A DNA stretch of 64,000 bases, from the NCBI RefSeq assembly GCF_014898815.1, contig NW_026515428.1, forward strand, positions 930,001-994,000. The letters run 5' to 3'. The notes beneath the pieces are model-generated. The model was given only the letters and a program-made list of their open reading frames with translations. It was not told where the DNA came from and did no database searches. The translations under genes were made by a program, and so were the position numbers. The first letter of the stretch is position 1. The number at the start of each line of letters is the position of its first letter. Source of the DNA: Panonychus citri. Taxonomy: Eukaryota; Arthropoda; Arachnida; Trombidiformes; Tetranychidae. Below are positions 28,401-40,725 of this stretch, piece after piece.

Positions 28401-31400
28401 AACATCACGAATCAATCCCACTTCCACTCTCAACATGGTGGGTGAAGGAATGAAAAGTTTTCTCAATGATAAATCAAACTCATTACGAAGACACGATCGG
28501 GTTATTTTCAATGAGATTAACTTGAGATCTTGTATCAGAATTGAAGATGAAAAAGTTTCTTTTTTTTCTCTCTGCTCTCTCAGAAGATAAAGAAGATGCC
28601 AGGGGAGATTTAGAACATGGGAGGTGGATGATAAAGTGGGTGAGAGAGAGATAAATACTTTAACATGGAATCGTAAATTGTGAGGAAAAAGAAGATGATT
28701 CGAATTTTTTTTATTCTTCAATTTTTCAAGAGAATCTGAAAAGTCCATGAGAAGTTTTTTTTCTCCTTCAACTTTTGTACTCGAATTCATTGTTAGTTCA
28801 TCTTCAGGTTCCCCTGGAAACTTTTGCTCTCTCTCTCTTATATTATCATGATGATTGTGTTAACAAAAGGGTGGGGAAGAGGTTGATTCTTGAATAACCA
28901 TTCAAGTCTTTTCTTCATGATATTTGTTAGCTTATCAGCTTTTCCAATGACTTTAAAAAAAAGAGTTCTATCCGTAGATGAATACATATCATGGGAAAAA
29001 AAGAAGAAAAAAAAATTATTCAGTCAACATGAATTCCTACTTGAATGAGAACATGAACTTTTCTTAAATACACTTTTGCTCCTTTAGAACTTTTTTTTCA
29101 TTCGAACTTTTTTCCCTCAAGATTCTCTGCTGCTTCTGTTTCAAAATCATTAGTTCCATGATGATCATCATTATCTCCATGGAAGTTCAATAGTTTATAT
29201 AACATATAAACTGAGTAAACTTGAAAAATTCTGATTGTGAATATGTCAAATTATATTAACAATACAAAAGACAACTCGAAGCAACAATTAAATGATGTTA
29301 CTTTTAATTTTGCTTGTTAAACGATTATTTTGACAATGATGATAATTAATTCATAGAATTGGAATCAATTAATTGTTGATAATTATTATTATCATGATAA
29401 ACAAATGAACAGAATCAAGTGAGAAAAGTTGATCCCATTGAATGAAAAAAAACAAACAAACAAATCAAACTGAATCAAAGTCAAAAGTTGTCAAATTCAA
29501 AGGTATTGTCATGATTATCAATCTGAACACACATCGGAATGGTTGGAATGTTAATATCCATTATTAAATAGATAATTTCATGATAACAATGAACAATTCA
29601 TGGAGGATAATATTCAAAAGGTTGAATATAATGAATATAAAAGGGGGAAAAAAGTTCTGGACTCTTTGTATTCAGTGAATATGCATAAATGTATTACCGT
29701 TATTATCTAAGCCATCAGATTGATCATTTAAACCTAACCAACAATGAGAGGAAAAAAACTTAAACACAAACAATCAAGTTGATTGTAATTCTCACTCGTT
29801 GATTAAAAGTAATTATAATAAAATAACAGTAATCATTTGATTCAACATTCTTGCTGAGTATTCAACCTTTAACTTTGAAACTCTTTTTTTTTCTTGTTCA
29901 TTGTCTTCGAAGGAGTTAGAACTTTTTTTTTATTCGAACTGCTCGAACTTGCATTCGATTCCTGATCTCTGAATGGAAAAGGGAAAAGTTTTGATTATTT
30001 ATTTTTACTCTTTTTTCTTCCTTCCAATTCTCTTGATTTGATTAAGTTAGTTAGTTGGTTGGTTGGTTAATTTGTATTGCAAAGTGTTTACAATTTAGTT
30101 GATTCACTTTCCCGTCTCATTATCATTCAATGATATTCTTACCCCTGGTTCATGATGATGTTCAAATGATGAATAGTATTATTGTAAACTGAATGAATTA
30201 AAAGTTATTATTATTACTGTTGTTTGTATTATTATAAATTGTATATTTTTCCAGATGATTATTTGAGATTTTGATTGTTACAATTTACCTTTAAATGAAA
30301 TTAACAATCTAAAAGGATTACCATTGGTAAGGAAGAAATCAATTGACAAAACGTTAATCAGTAAATTGAATTGAAATCTTTATCCAAAATAATTTAAACA
30401 TTTCAATTTGTAATTCCCTTGATTGTTGGAAATAAGAGAGAGAGGAAAAAAAAATTCATTCAAATCAATTATTCCCGCCTAAGAGTGGGAGTGGGAAAAG
30501 TTAATTTTGTTTTTACAATCAAATTGTAATGATAATCAAAAGGTGTAACATTTAATCATAATGTAAATAGAGTAGACAATTTATCCTAATTGAATTGGTG
30601 ATTTTGTTTTTCTTCACTGAGAATCCTAACTGATTGCAATTAGTTGATTGTGATAATAATAACAAATGTATGATAATGCAAAGGTTTGCAATTGATTGAT
30701 TGTTTGATTTGATTGTCAGCTTAATATTTGGTGAGATTAATGTGTTGAGAAAAAAAAATAAATGGATCAACATTTTCACTTTTTGGTGTTACCACTTGAT
30801 GATGATGATTTTCAGGGGAGATAATCATGAGTAGTAAGAAAAATAGATTAACATGTAATCCGATGAATCAACTTACTGAGTGTTTTTTTCATGAAGCTTT
30901 TTTTTGCATACCCACTCTCAGTTATATATATACAACTTAATACCCTCTTGTTGCAATAACAACAACATGGATTTCACACCCTTCTCATCATGTTGTTGTT
31001 ATCATGAGACAACAAACAGAAACTGAATAATATTTATGTATTTGGGTGGTGAATAGACTTGCAAATTCATGATAAGATTCATTTCCAATTGTTTTTATCG
31101 TGATAATGTTTCCTTGAGATTCAACAGAAATTCTGGTTTTCATAAACCAACCATTCATTTTTCTGGTGTAAATCATATTGTTTTTCATGATGCTACCAAT
31201 TCTCATTGAGAAATATGATCAATTTTTTTCTAATGGTGAAAAACAATTCTGAATGAACTTTCAACATATTGGAAAGTTTTAAGTATAAGTATTATCATCA
31301 TAATTCTGGGTTGATTCAGTCTCTTGAATAGAAGTTCATTTTTTCAGAATCTTTTTGGATAAAATCAATTCAAATCATGAATCTGAAGTTTAACTTTTTT

Positions 31401-31511
31401 TTGAAACTTTTGATTGTTCAAAACTTAATCGTAATTGGATTAGTTTGATAGCATTGTTTTAGCATTTTGATTAACCAACATAATTAGTTGATCATTAATC
31501 ATGATTAAGTA

Positions 31512-31562
<51 letters not shown>

Positions 31563-32410
31563 CCTATTAACATTTAATTGTCATTAATCATAATCAATTT
31601 TTCAACAAAATCTTTACCTTGATAAACAAGTTTAATCATTTTTTAAACTTTTATTATTAATTTTGAATTTTTTTTCTCATACCAACAATTTATTTAATCA
31701 TTTAACCCAAAAACACAGAGACTCATCAATCAAAATCGTTAAACAATTTGCAGTTTTAATAACAATTAACTAAAAAGTCGACAATCTAATCTCAATCAAC
31801 CAGAAATCTCAAAATCTATTGATTGGTTGTGATTTATTTACAATATCAGCAATTTGTGAGAACTGATTAACAAGTATAAGTTCAATTAGCTAATTAACCT
31901 GAGGTGAAAAAATTCATTTTACAAAAGTAAATCATCTGCATAATTAATTAATCCACATCTTAAATTGTTAACCAATTGGACCTCTTTTTTTCAATATATT
32001 CCAATTTTAATTCAATCCACTTAATTCAAATTACTTTTTCGCCTGAAAATTAATTCAACTGTTTAAATTGTTATCATAAACATTATCATGATAACAATTA
32101 TCCACTAAATCACTTTTCTATGTAAATAATTTGCCATTAGAAAGGATTATTAGCAAAAATTGAGGAAAAGAATAGAATAAAAAAAGTTACCTATTAGAAC
32201 TTTTCGAAAATTCGAAATGAAAAGATGGAGTGAGAGAGAGAGAAAGAAGGTTGAACTTTATTCATTCATATACAGAGGATAAGAAGATGAACTTTTCTAT
32301 GTTCAATCAGTTGATTATGGAAGAGAAACTTATCACCTGAGGGTGGACAATGTCCATTGTGATGAGGATAGAAGACGAAAAATTGAAAACATGATAAAAA
32401 GTAAATAAGT

Positions 32411-32482
<72 letters not shown>

Positions 32483-35400
32483 TGGTAAGTGTAAGGTGAT
32501 TTTTGAGTTAATATCTTTTCCAAATTCTGACATGAAAAAAGGCAACAAGAAACTCTGATAATCTGAGATTGAAATTTTTGTTGAAGTTTCTATCAAAAGT
32601 TACCACTGGTGAGAGAGTGAAATCTGTAAGTGGGAATGGACTTCATGAACAGTACATCATCACCACCATCATCATCATCTCTAGAATCAAATTCTCCCAC
32701 TGATGATGGAAAATTATGAAGAATAGAAAAAAAAATAAAATTCTTCCAAACTAATCATTCTTTTCATGTGGAACTTTTTTTTCCCTTTTATTCTTCCATT
32801 CAATTTGAAATGTTCATGATGGAGGATAAAGATGATGATGATGTTGATGATAAAGGAAAAGAAATGGTCAGATTATTATCTTATTTTTATATTTTCTATT
32901 TTTCCCTCTTCCATTTTCATCTCACTCTCACTCTCACTCTCTCTCTCTCTCTCTTTCACTTCTTAATCTGATCCAATTCTACTGGACACAATTTCCGCTT
33001 TCAGTTTCAATATATTCAATTCCAGTTGCAATTGTAATAAATTGCAATTTATTACCACCAAGAGCTGAGAGCCGATTTTCCCACCTCCATGTTGAAGTTA
33101 TTATCATCATTATAGTAAATCACAATTGTAATCATCGAGATAATAATTCAGTCTCATTGAGAAATAGAAAGACCAAAAAAAAGAAAAGGAAAATTTCAAA
33201 TTCTAATCCATTCTTACATTTATACCAATGAAAGTGGCAATATTTTCCTGATTTGTTTCATATTATTCAAGGTGAGTGTATGATATTTTCCAGCTATTAC
33301 CCACCCCAACCACTCACTATCATCTTTGTCATCATCATCTATTGTTATCATCATCATCATCATCATCTCCTTATCTTCAAATTTGAATTTAATGGTTATC
33401 ATGAAGACTTTTTTTCTTCCTCTTCGTGAGTAAATAGTGGTTACAGTGATATTGTTGATATTTCCCACCCCACCCTCAGCATTTTCATTTCCAAACTGAA
33501 TCAATAAATATTATCAACTTGATTATTACCAGAAAAACAAAACTTCAATAAATGGACTTAAATTTAAATTGCCAACAATTTAGCTTCAATCATGAACATT
33601 TTTCAAGATAATTTCAAAAATAATGTTTATTTTGTTTCTTTTCATGGTGATTAATTGAATTCAATTCATTGGTACTTACATATGTATCTAATCATGAACA
33701 ATAGTGTAAAAGGTAAATTGATTGAATTGATTATTGAATAGGTAAAAGGGGAAAGAAAATGGCAAATAATTAACTAATTATCATGATGATTAATGATGAT
33801 GATTGAATGTTTTTCTTGTTAGATATTATTATTATAATATTAGAGTTTAGTTTGTTCATGGTGTTGGTGAATGTGATATATATATTGAGAGGAAATGTTC
33901 AGAACAGAATCAATCAAATTGAATATACACCTTGAACTTTATCTCCTTTAATCAATATCATGGAATATAAATAAATCACCGACAATCAAACTGATTATAT
34001 TCTGATTGTTGTTGTTGTTGTTTTTTTCTAGAAGGAAATGAAAATGGTGATTCCACCATGAGAAGAGATAGATTGAAATCGGAAATGTTCAAGTCACAGG
34101 GTGAGATATTATTACGATAACAGTTGATTGAGAAACAGTCCTCATGATAGATTATATTATCATTTGAACCCTCGAACTTGAACTTTGAACACTTATTAGA
34201 ACTTGTGATGATCATCTTTCTTTCGATTTCCAAAGTTTCATGATAAATTTCTGAATAAATCAATGAACCTGAATCCATATTTTCTTACACATGGAACCTT
34301 AACTCATGGATACAAACAAAAGTTCAATTTCATTCAGGTTGACATTTCACCTTTTCTCCCTTTTAGATTATTATCATCATCATCATGGTGATCAACCGAT
34401 AACCTTTTCATCCCAATTTGTTAGGAATTTTTCATCACCATGAAAAAAAAAAGTTCCAATTTCAGAATAACATCTCCATCATCATTCTCATGATAATACC
34501 ACACTCACCATGGAAAACAAAAATATATATAAATATTTATACTCAAGTTAATCCACCGAGAAATAAGTTCTAGAAGATGATAATCTCAAAGATACACCAT
34601 GAATAATAGTAGTCAATATAATCCCTTTGCCTTTAATCCTATCAGATTGCTTTTAACATGGTGAATATATTTCATATTTCAGGGTGAGATTGAAAAGTGT
34701 GTAATAATTGCACTTGAAAGATATAATCATTATTCAGAAAGTAAATTGTGACAGATTAATTTTTCGAGAACGATTAAAGTTTTAAAGTTATTGGGTAAAG
34801 TGAAAACTTAGATATATTTATGAATACATATGAACTTTTATCGATATTATTGTTGATAATTTTCCTTTGAAATGATTTTCTTTTTTTTTCGTTTATTTCT
34901 ATTAGAACTGAAAATTGAATCATCATCATGATAATTGATCAATTGACTGAATGATTGAGAATGAATTAAATCAACTTAACTGTGTAAATCGTTTTCAGTG
35001 TAATAACTTGAGAGAAACTTTCATCTTCATCTTCATCTTCATCCTCATCATCATCATGAAGTTAAACAACTTCAAATGATATAACATTTATCATGGAAGA
35101 AGAAGGAAAAAAAAAAGTTCTGAAAACATGGAAACATTAAAAATGAAGATAAAGAAGAAGAAGAAAAAACTTTTCATCCATAATTATAGTTTCCAAGGTT
35201 CACTGAATTTCATCATGTTCACCATCTTCACCCCACCCCACCCTGAATCTTTCAGGGTGTTACTTGAAACTGGGCCAATGAAGGTGGAAGTGGGAGTGAG
35301 AAAAACAAAAAATTATCATTAGAACATAAAAAAAAAACTTTTTCTTTTATTGGAATAACTTTTTCTCTCTCTCTCTCTCTTTTCATGGATTAATGAGTTA

Positions 35401-37151
35401 CCATGATCATGATCATCATCTTCATGATTATCATGAATTAACGATCAAGAGGAAGATTAAAATTACTTTATCTCTGTCAAATAAATTGCTCATGAATGAT
35501 TAGTGTTAATTGTTAGCAGTTTGAAAATTGTAATAAAAATAAGTTGTGGCTCTTTCATTCAAGATTATATTGTCATCTGATTAATGATTTAAATTGATTG
35601 TTATCATTTTCATTCATTGTCAATTTAGGTCAATCGTATTAATATTTAACCAAATTATCAACTAATTATTCAAAAGTAATCATAATTGTCTTTCCTTTCA
35701 TTAAACCAACCAGGAGTAAAATTAATTTAATCATCGCTGGGAAAAGTTAATTTTTTTATACTTCAATGGTTGTTAATCAAATTGTAGTTTTTGATTGTTC
35801 AATATTTTGTTTCCACGTTAATTTGATTGCTATTATAATTTAACAATTGTAATCATCATTTCAATTGGATTGTAATTGTTGAAATTGGGAAAAGATGTTG
35901 ATTAAAGTTGATAACAATTAAATTTGATGATGATTATGGTTGAAGTTATTATGTTAATTGATTGATTTTATTGGCAATTGATTGTGACAAGTGAACATGA
36001 TAAATTGTCAAGTTAATTGTTGATATGATAATAATTTATTGACCATAATTAAATTTTCAAACTGAATTAGATTTTGATTACATTAGTATTGTAATTAGAT
36101 TTGACAAACAAAAAAAATTAAAACTCAACAATCAATAATTTCAAATGATTTTCATTTGATTGTATCAACCAATTAAAGCTCAAAATTAAGATGATTGTTA
36201 TTGATTAAGTGATTAAATTGTTGTGGCAATTTAATACACATTTGTTGATCTTCATGCTGGTGGGGAAAAAAATCAATCTTTTCGGTTAATTAACTAATTA
36301 TATCTTGATTAAACTCTATGAAATTTGAAATTAAACTTATTGATTAATCATCTCACTTTGATTGTTGATAATTAACTATAACAATCAAAGGATTTAGAAG
36401 GTTAATTAAATTTTGGTAGTATTAGTAATTTAAATTGAATGAAAAACAACCAATAGTAATGAGTTTTAAACGTCAATGACAATCAACTGATTTAGTTAAT
36501 CACAGTTGAAAAACTCAAAATCAAAATGAAGCTAAATAGCCTGAGGCAGTTGAATTACCAATGAAATAAATTATTATTAAAAAAAATACACACAAAATTT
36601 TGACATTGATGATAATCAATTGTTACAGCAATCAAATCAGAAGCTAAAAAAATCAATCAACCCAATCACAGGCAGAATTAAATTGCAGAACAACAATCAA
36701 GTTAATCAAATCACATTCAAGTATAAGCAAATAGTAGTGATGCTAATCATAAGCGATAACGTTGATAATCATCATGAAAATATCATGAAATCAAGATGAG
36801 GAGATAAATGATTCTGATGAATTGTTTGATCTAGACCTTGTTATCTCTCAGTATCTTAATATTATCCTCTCTCTCTCTCTCTCTCTCTCTCTCATGAACT
36901 GTAATATCGCTGAGAGGTATTTCCAATAGTGAGATAATTCATCTAATAACATGATCATCATCATGAGAAAATATCATATTCCAATACAAAGAGAACTTCC
37001 ATTATATCGAGAGAGAAGAAAATTTCTAATTCGAATAAAATTCTGACAGAACTTTTCTTCTTTTTCCCTAATTCCCGATTCTGTCTCTTTTTAGCTGAAA
37101 AACTAACAGTAACTGAGGTTGATGAAAATGATATTATAATACAAAAGATAG

Positions 37152-37187
<36 letters not shown>

Positions 37188-38548
37188 AAAGATATTAAGC
37201 TTATGATGATGAGGAAGATGCTTTTTATCATCCCAAATGCCCCCAGGGAAAAGTTGACTTTCACTCCCTGGGAATGAATTCTGACAAAGGATAAGATAAC
37301 AGTAGATATCGTTTTTTTTCACATTCACTTTGATGGATCAGTTTTTTTACTTCATCATTGAAACTTTTATCATCAACATCATGTTACCTTTTCAATATAA
37401 TAGATGATTATTCAAATTCACAAATGACAATAACAACAACAACAATCAAATCTGATTAGCTTTCTATTTGTTAATCATTATCACTTCAGGTCATCAATTC
37501 ATTAGAACCTCAAATTTGCTTCTCAAAAATGAACATTCATATTTTCGGGGTTAATTGTGATTCCATAATAATCTAAGCGTATTAAGTTTTCTAATTGTCA
37601 TCTTACCTGGATTTAGATGCTGTAAATTGCTTGTATTCCTGTAACCATCAATGATTTGAAAGTAACCACCCAAACAATTAGTCCGATCGTAATTAACTTG
37701 TCCAACATTAAATTTAGTGAATCTAATGAACACAAGCCAATCTTTACGTTCTGGTTTAATCCTAATTGTGTAGATACAAGTAATTGGTTGACCACGATTA
37801 GAATCGGTCACTTTGGGCTCGGTGATTGTTTCGTAAACATCAACAGTCCGATTACACTTGGATCCTGAGCCTATTGAGAACAATTAATTAATCAATTAGT
37901 TAAAATCGAAACAATTTTCTTTCTCAATTCTCTAAGTAAATTGAATCTTCGATTGTACCTTTAATTAATTCTGATGCTGATTGTTGTTTTTTTTTCGTGA
38001 TTTTAACATAACAATCTAATCAATATCATCAACTAATTGTAAACTATGATAAAAACTTAATTTTAATTAGCTAAGTTATTGTCACATGTTAGGAAATTGA
38101 TTAAACTAATTGTTGTTTTTTCCCCTTCAGTAACTTTGAGACAAAAAAAAAGTTAATTGTATTTGATCAATGGGTAAACATAATTATAAAAAAAAGAGGC
38201 TAACAAATGATTTAATTAAATTACGATGATTAAAGTTTACCTTTGATTGTTATACACATCATGTTAACCTAAATTCTGATTACAATCAACTAATTGTAAT
38301 CTGATACTTTCAATTATTATTATTTAACCTGAAAGGTTAAACCTTGTGTAACTATTATTTATTATTAGCAAGTAATTACAATTTATATTAATCAAAAAAC
38401 TAAAGGTAATCTGATCATTTGATGATTTAATTGTAACAATTTAACTGATGATATTAAAGATTAACTCACTTTGCAAGGAAACAGTTAAATCCAGTGAGAA
38501 ATTGATTATAATTGTGATGATGGTTAAATATGATTGTTGATTGAACAT
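1833..38548 (-). CDS. Multi-CUB/LDLa transmembrane receptor (Culd-like), 8 exons, probable stop-codon readthrough
   Basis: Coding exons in transcript order are 38470-38548, 37607-37870, 22951-23248, 20750-20947, 20200-20344, 19083-19355, 18030-18707 and 2055-3149. All junctions are GT-AG, and phases agree throughout (3030 nt, 1009 aa to the first stop). Residues 1-27 are a signal peptide. CUB domains lie at about 32-157, 184-320 and 335-465. Two diverged CUB-like domains follow at about 480-652 and 655-890; the last is interrupted by a His/Ser-rich insert. An LDLa-like repeat sits at about 917-959, a transmembrane helix at about 971-993, then a basic tail. The first stop is UGA at 2055-2057, followed by 73 further in-frame codons to TAA at 1833-1835. 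The order of several CUBs, LDLa, one membrane span and a short tail resembles Drosophila Culd, which is linked to endocytic trafficking of rhodopsin and TRPL. Neto is an alternative, but it has only two CUBs. The family assignment is inference; the gene structure is seen directly. Confidence 0.85.
2601..2690 (-). repeat. CAT-repeat-derived His/Ser-rich insert in last CUB-like domain
   Basis: An (ATG)n-like microsatellite tract is read in the receptor frame as a run of His and Ser (HNHHVHHSHQHHHH) inside the last CUB-like domain of exon 8. The same trinucleotide repeat is scattered through the introns of this gene, so repeat expansion is the likely origin of the insert. Confidence 0.7.
9961..10002. 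repeat. Perfect 15-bp inverted repeat, A8-GTT arms
   Basis: Arms at 9961-9975 and 9988-10002 are exact reverse complements (TTCGA7..GTT against AAC..TTCGAA) around a 12-base loop. It lies in intron 7 of the receptor gene. A closely related shorter hairpin with a TTCG loop is at 12632-12660. Confidence 0.75.
12567..12596. repeat. (GA)n microsatellite
   Basis: Pure GA dinucleotide run of about 30 bases within the receptor intron. Confidence 0.9.
12632..12660. repeat. A-tract/T-tract hairpin with TTCG loop
   Basis: An A9-GTT arm and an AAC-T8 arm flank the tetranucleotide TTCG. It is a second instance of the hairpin type seen at 9961-10002. Confidence 0.7.
13424..13495. repeat. (CT)n microsatellite, about 72 bp
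   Basis: This is the longest uninterrupted CT run in the window, in receptor intron 7. It produces a spurious Leu/Ser open frame. Confidence 0.95.
21404..21437. repeat. (AG)n microsatellite
   Basis: AG dinucleotide run of about 34 bases in receptor intron 3 (20948-22950). Confidence 0.9.
22382..22427. repeat. (ATC)n microsatellite
   Basis: About fourteen uninterrupted ATC triplets in receptor intron 3. On the - strand they read as a run of ATG codons, which is not a gene. Confidence 0.9.
26796..27260 (-). pseudogene. Met-less open frame with C2H2-like finger (exon or gene relic)
   Basis: One frame on the - strand is open for about 155 codons but has no ATG. It encodes a Ser/Lys-rich lead and a Cys-containing stretch (ICGAPHVC). 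After that comes a finger-like pattern, C-x2-C, about 14 residues, then H-x4-H, followed by a basic tail. It lies inside receptor intron 2. With no Met and no clear splice acceptor it is either an exon of an unmapped nested gene or a decayed gene or transposon fragment. Its 3' part contains the first copy of a 57-bp duplicated block. I do not recognise the family. Confidence 0.4.
26851..26907. repeat. 57-bp direct repeat, copy 1
   Basis: This 57-base block recurs at 27457-27513 in the same orientation with one substitution (GAAGGC against GAAAGC). It starts GTGACCTTCGAACG and includes two TGACCT half-sites. Confidence 0.9.
27371..27421 (+). promoter_or_regulatory. Nuclear-receptor half-site cluster
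   Basis: TCAAGGTCA occurs at 27371-27379 and 27407-27415, the extended half-site bound by FTZ-F1/ERR-class monomeric nuclear receptors. AGGTCA at 27374 and 27383 forms a DR3, and AGGTCA-GGGTCA at 27410-27421 forms a DR0. The flanking 57-bp repeats add TGACCT at 26852, 26883, 27458 and 27489. The motif matches are seen directly; enhancer function is inference. Confidence 0.45.
27457..27513. repeat. 57-bp direct repeat, copy 2
   Basis: Second copy of the block at 26851-26907, about 606 bp away and differing at one base. It also lies in an open - strand frame matching that of copy 1, which suggests that coding-like sequence was duplicated. Confidence 0.9.
28290..28790 (-). CDS. Intronic 166-codon open frame, doubtful
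   Basis: An ATG-initiated frame of 166 codons within receptor intron 2, on the same strand. The product would be basic, with a Lys/Glu-rich N-terminus and a Lys-rich C-terminus. It has no signal peptide and no domain that I recognise. It is longer than I would expect by chance at this base composition, but parts translate (GA)n and A-tract repeats. It may be spurious or a small nested intronless gene. Confidence 0.2.
   Translation of the reverse strand: MNSSTKVEGEKKLLMDFSDSLEKLKNKKNSNHLLFPHNLRFHVKVFISLSPTLSSTSHVLNLPWHLLYLLREQREKKETFSSSILIQDLKLISLKITRSCLRNEFDLSLRKLFIPSPTMLRVEVGLIRDVDSVERKSIISFSYLKVSGCKKKKESHLESFFPFKSP
31514..31560. repeat. (CT)n microsatellite
   Basis: Uninterrupted CT run of about 47 bases in receptor intron 2. 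Confidence 0.95.
32415..32479. repeat. (AG)n microsatellite, about 65 bp
   Basis: Uninterrupted AG run in receptor intron 2, producing spurious Leu-Ser frames on the - strand. Confidence 0.95.
36867..36893. repeat. (CT)n microsatellite
   Basis: Short CT run in receptor intron 2. It is followed about 260 bases later by a complementary GA run at 37154-37185, so the pair could form a foldback. Confidence 0.85.
37154..37185. repeat. (GA)n microsatellite
   Basis: GA run of about 32 bases near the 5' end of receptor intron 2. Confidence 0.9.
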
Positions 38549-39149
38549 ATTTAGCTAATTATTAATTGGTGGACACTTGATGGATTAGACAATTGGTCAG
38601 ATGATAATCAACTAATTGTTGTTATGTAAATTAATCCATGTAACAAGTTGATATATATAATCAACAAGCAAACTATTAATTGTTGGTAAAAATTGACACT
38701 CAAGGAGCACACTTGTTGAAAGTTTTAATTGTTGACAATCAAGCTGATTGATATTAATACAAGTGAATTAAGGTGAGCATAAAAACAATACAATCAAATT
38801 GTAATTGAAGATTAAGAAAATCTCAGCTGATTAAAAGGGATTATCCTGTTGATTACAATGTGAGAGTGTCACATTGATTAAAGATGAGATTTGATTACTT
38901 AATCACAATTGATTATTGAATTGATTAGTTAATAGTTAAACATAGATAATAATTTGATAAAAAAATGCTCGATAAATCAGTTGATAGACTTGGGTGAGTT
39001 GGATAAGTTTGTAAGATGAACTAAACTCAATGTTGAATTGAAAGGTAACCTTATTGACTCCCTGGGAATTTCCCCCCTTATCATCATCTTCTCTTTCATT
39101 TTCTCTTTCTTTCATTTCTTCCCCCATATCCCTCGAATGTCCAATTTCC

Positions 39150-39278
39150 ATGCGTCTTTTCATCTTCGATTTTCTCATCCTTATCATCCTTAGCATCGTG
39201 TTGTTATTGTTGATGTTGTCAGGGAGTGATGCTAATGGTTACCATGGAAACAGAACAAGAAACTTCAATGTTGGATGA
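39150..39278 (+). CDS. Candidate secreted micropeptide, 42 aa
   Basis: An ATG begins a 42-residue frame with a textbook signal-peptide shape: MRLF start, a long Leu/Ile core and a small-residue end (SGSDA). A 14-residue hydrophilic remainder follows, ending in Gly before the stop, which would permit C-terminal amidation. An in-frame upstream ATG at 39054 would lengthen it with low-complexity Ser-rich sequence. It lies divergently about 600 bp upstream of the receptor start. I cannot name a peptide family; it could also be the first exon of a spliced gene or chance. Confidence 0.25.
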   Translation: MRLFIFDFLILIILSIVLLLLMLSGSDANGYHGNRTRNFNVG

Positions 39279-40725
39279 AGAGAAGATGATGATAAACATC
39301 ATCTCTTTCTTTCTTTCTTTCTTTCTTTCTATTGAGAAAAGAACATGTTTTCTCTGTTATCTTTAGATTTGATTTGATGAGTTCCATCCTCATCTTCACC
39401 TTTTCTCTCTCAGAATCTGTAATTTCATTCATGATAAAGAAGATGATAAAAAAAAAGTTCTGACCATTGGTCAGTATCCTTTTCTTTTCTCAAGATTATC
39501 ATGTTATGTTACTAAATCATTTGTTTCTCCCTAAATATCCAATCATTAATTCAACTTAATCATAAGATTATCACCTTTCCAAAACTCTAGCCAACTAATC
39601 AACGATTGATTAGTTGAGAAACGGACAAAAAAGTTCATTGATTGTTGATCAGATTTTTTTTCCATCTCACATTAATCTGATTTGTTAATTGAATTGCAAT
39701 TGATTTTCGCATTTATGATAATTAATCAAGTATTAGTAAAATGATTTACCAACAATTTATCATCATCATCATAATCATAGTTGTAAGTTGTAGTTATTAA
39801 TATAATAGATGATTAGTTGATAACTGAAAGAAATTAATTGCTAATCTAATAATGGAAAGTAAATTAAATCTGATAAAAGCATATTAACAGTTAATCATAA
39901 TTACTATTATCATCTTCTTGAAATTAAATTGAATCCTCTTAAAGATGATTAAGCTTAATGATGATGAGAATACGTGTAAATATATTTCAGTGATTAGATT
40001 TGATTCTCTCTTTTAATCATCTTAATCCATTTGGAATTAAATGTGATGAACAATGAAGAAAAAGAAGAAGAAGAAGAAAAAAATGATTCTTATTCTTGTT
40101 TTCTTTTAATCATTCTGTTAATAATTCTGTTGTTTTATTTTATTTTTTTTCTTCTTCCAAGATGAACAACATGATGAGAAGATGAATTTATCTGAAGAAA
40201 CGGAAATTTCATGGAACCTAAACCAACAATTCTTTTTGATTATTGTTCCATTTGATTTCCTGAGATGAGAATTGTCTTTCCTTTAATGTAACTCAATATC
40301 CTTTTAGATCTCAATGAATTTATGGACTCATTTCCTGTGAAAACTTTTCTCCATCATCACAATTAACCAACAACTTGACAGAATTTCATCTCCATGACTA
40401 TTGTTTCATTGATTAAAAATTCTAAAACATAATCACCCATTAGATTGGTAGACAATTTTCACTCAGTTTCGAACAACAAATCATCACAATTCCACTTTAA
40501 ATACAAAGTTCTAATTCAGTTCTAATAATTATATCGAACTCGAAATGATAGTTGATTAGAATTCAAATCTTTCTCCTAACCATCTTTCGATTTTCTTTTC
40601 AAATTCAAGGTAAATGTTTCCAATAGCTGATTGATTGTTTGGGTTCTTTCATTTTTCTTTTAAATTGTTTCAACAAAAATTAAAAATTCTAATTAAAAGT
40701 TAATTCAACTTTAGAATTGGAAAAA

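Larger units (their letters stand above)
23249..37606 (-). other. Giant intron 2 of the receptor gene (14.4 kb)
   Basis: The exons at 37607 and 23248 join in phase (G|GA) to complete the first CUB domain, so this whole stretch is an intron. It holds microsatellites, the Met-less zinc-finger-like frame and nuclear-receptor half-site cluster near 26.8-27.5 kb, and two protein-like open frames (28290-28790 and 33976-34278). I could not connect these to splice sites. Confidence 0.75.
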
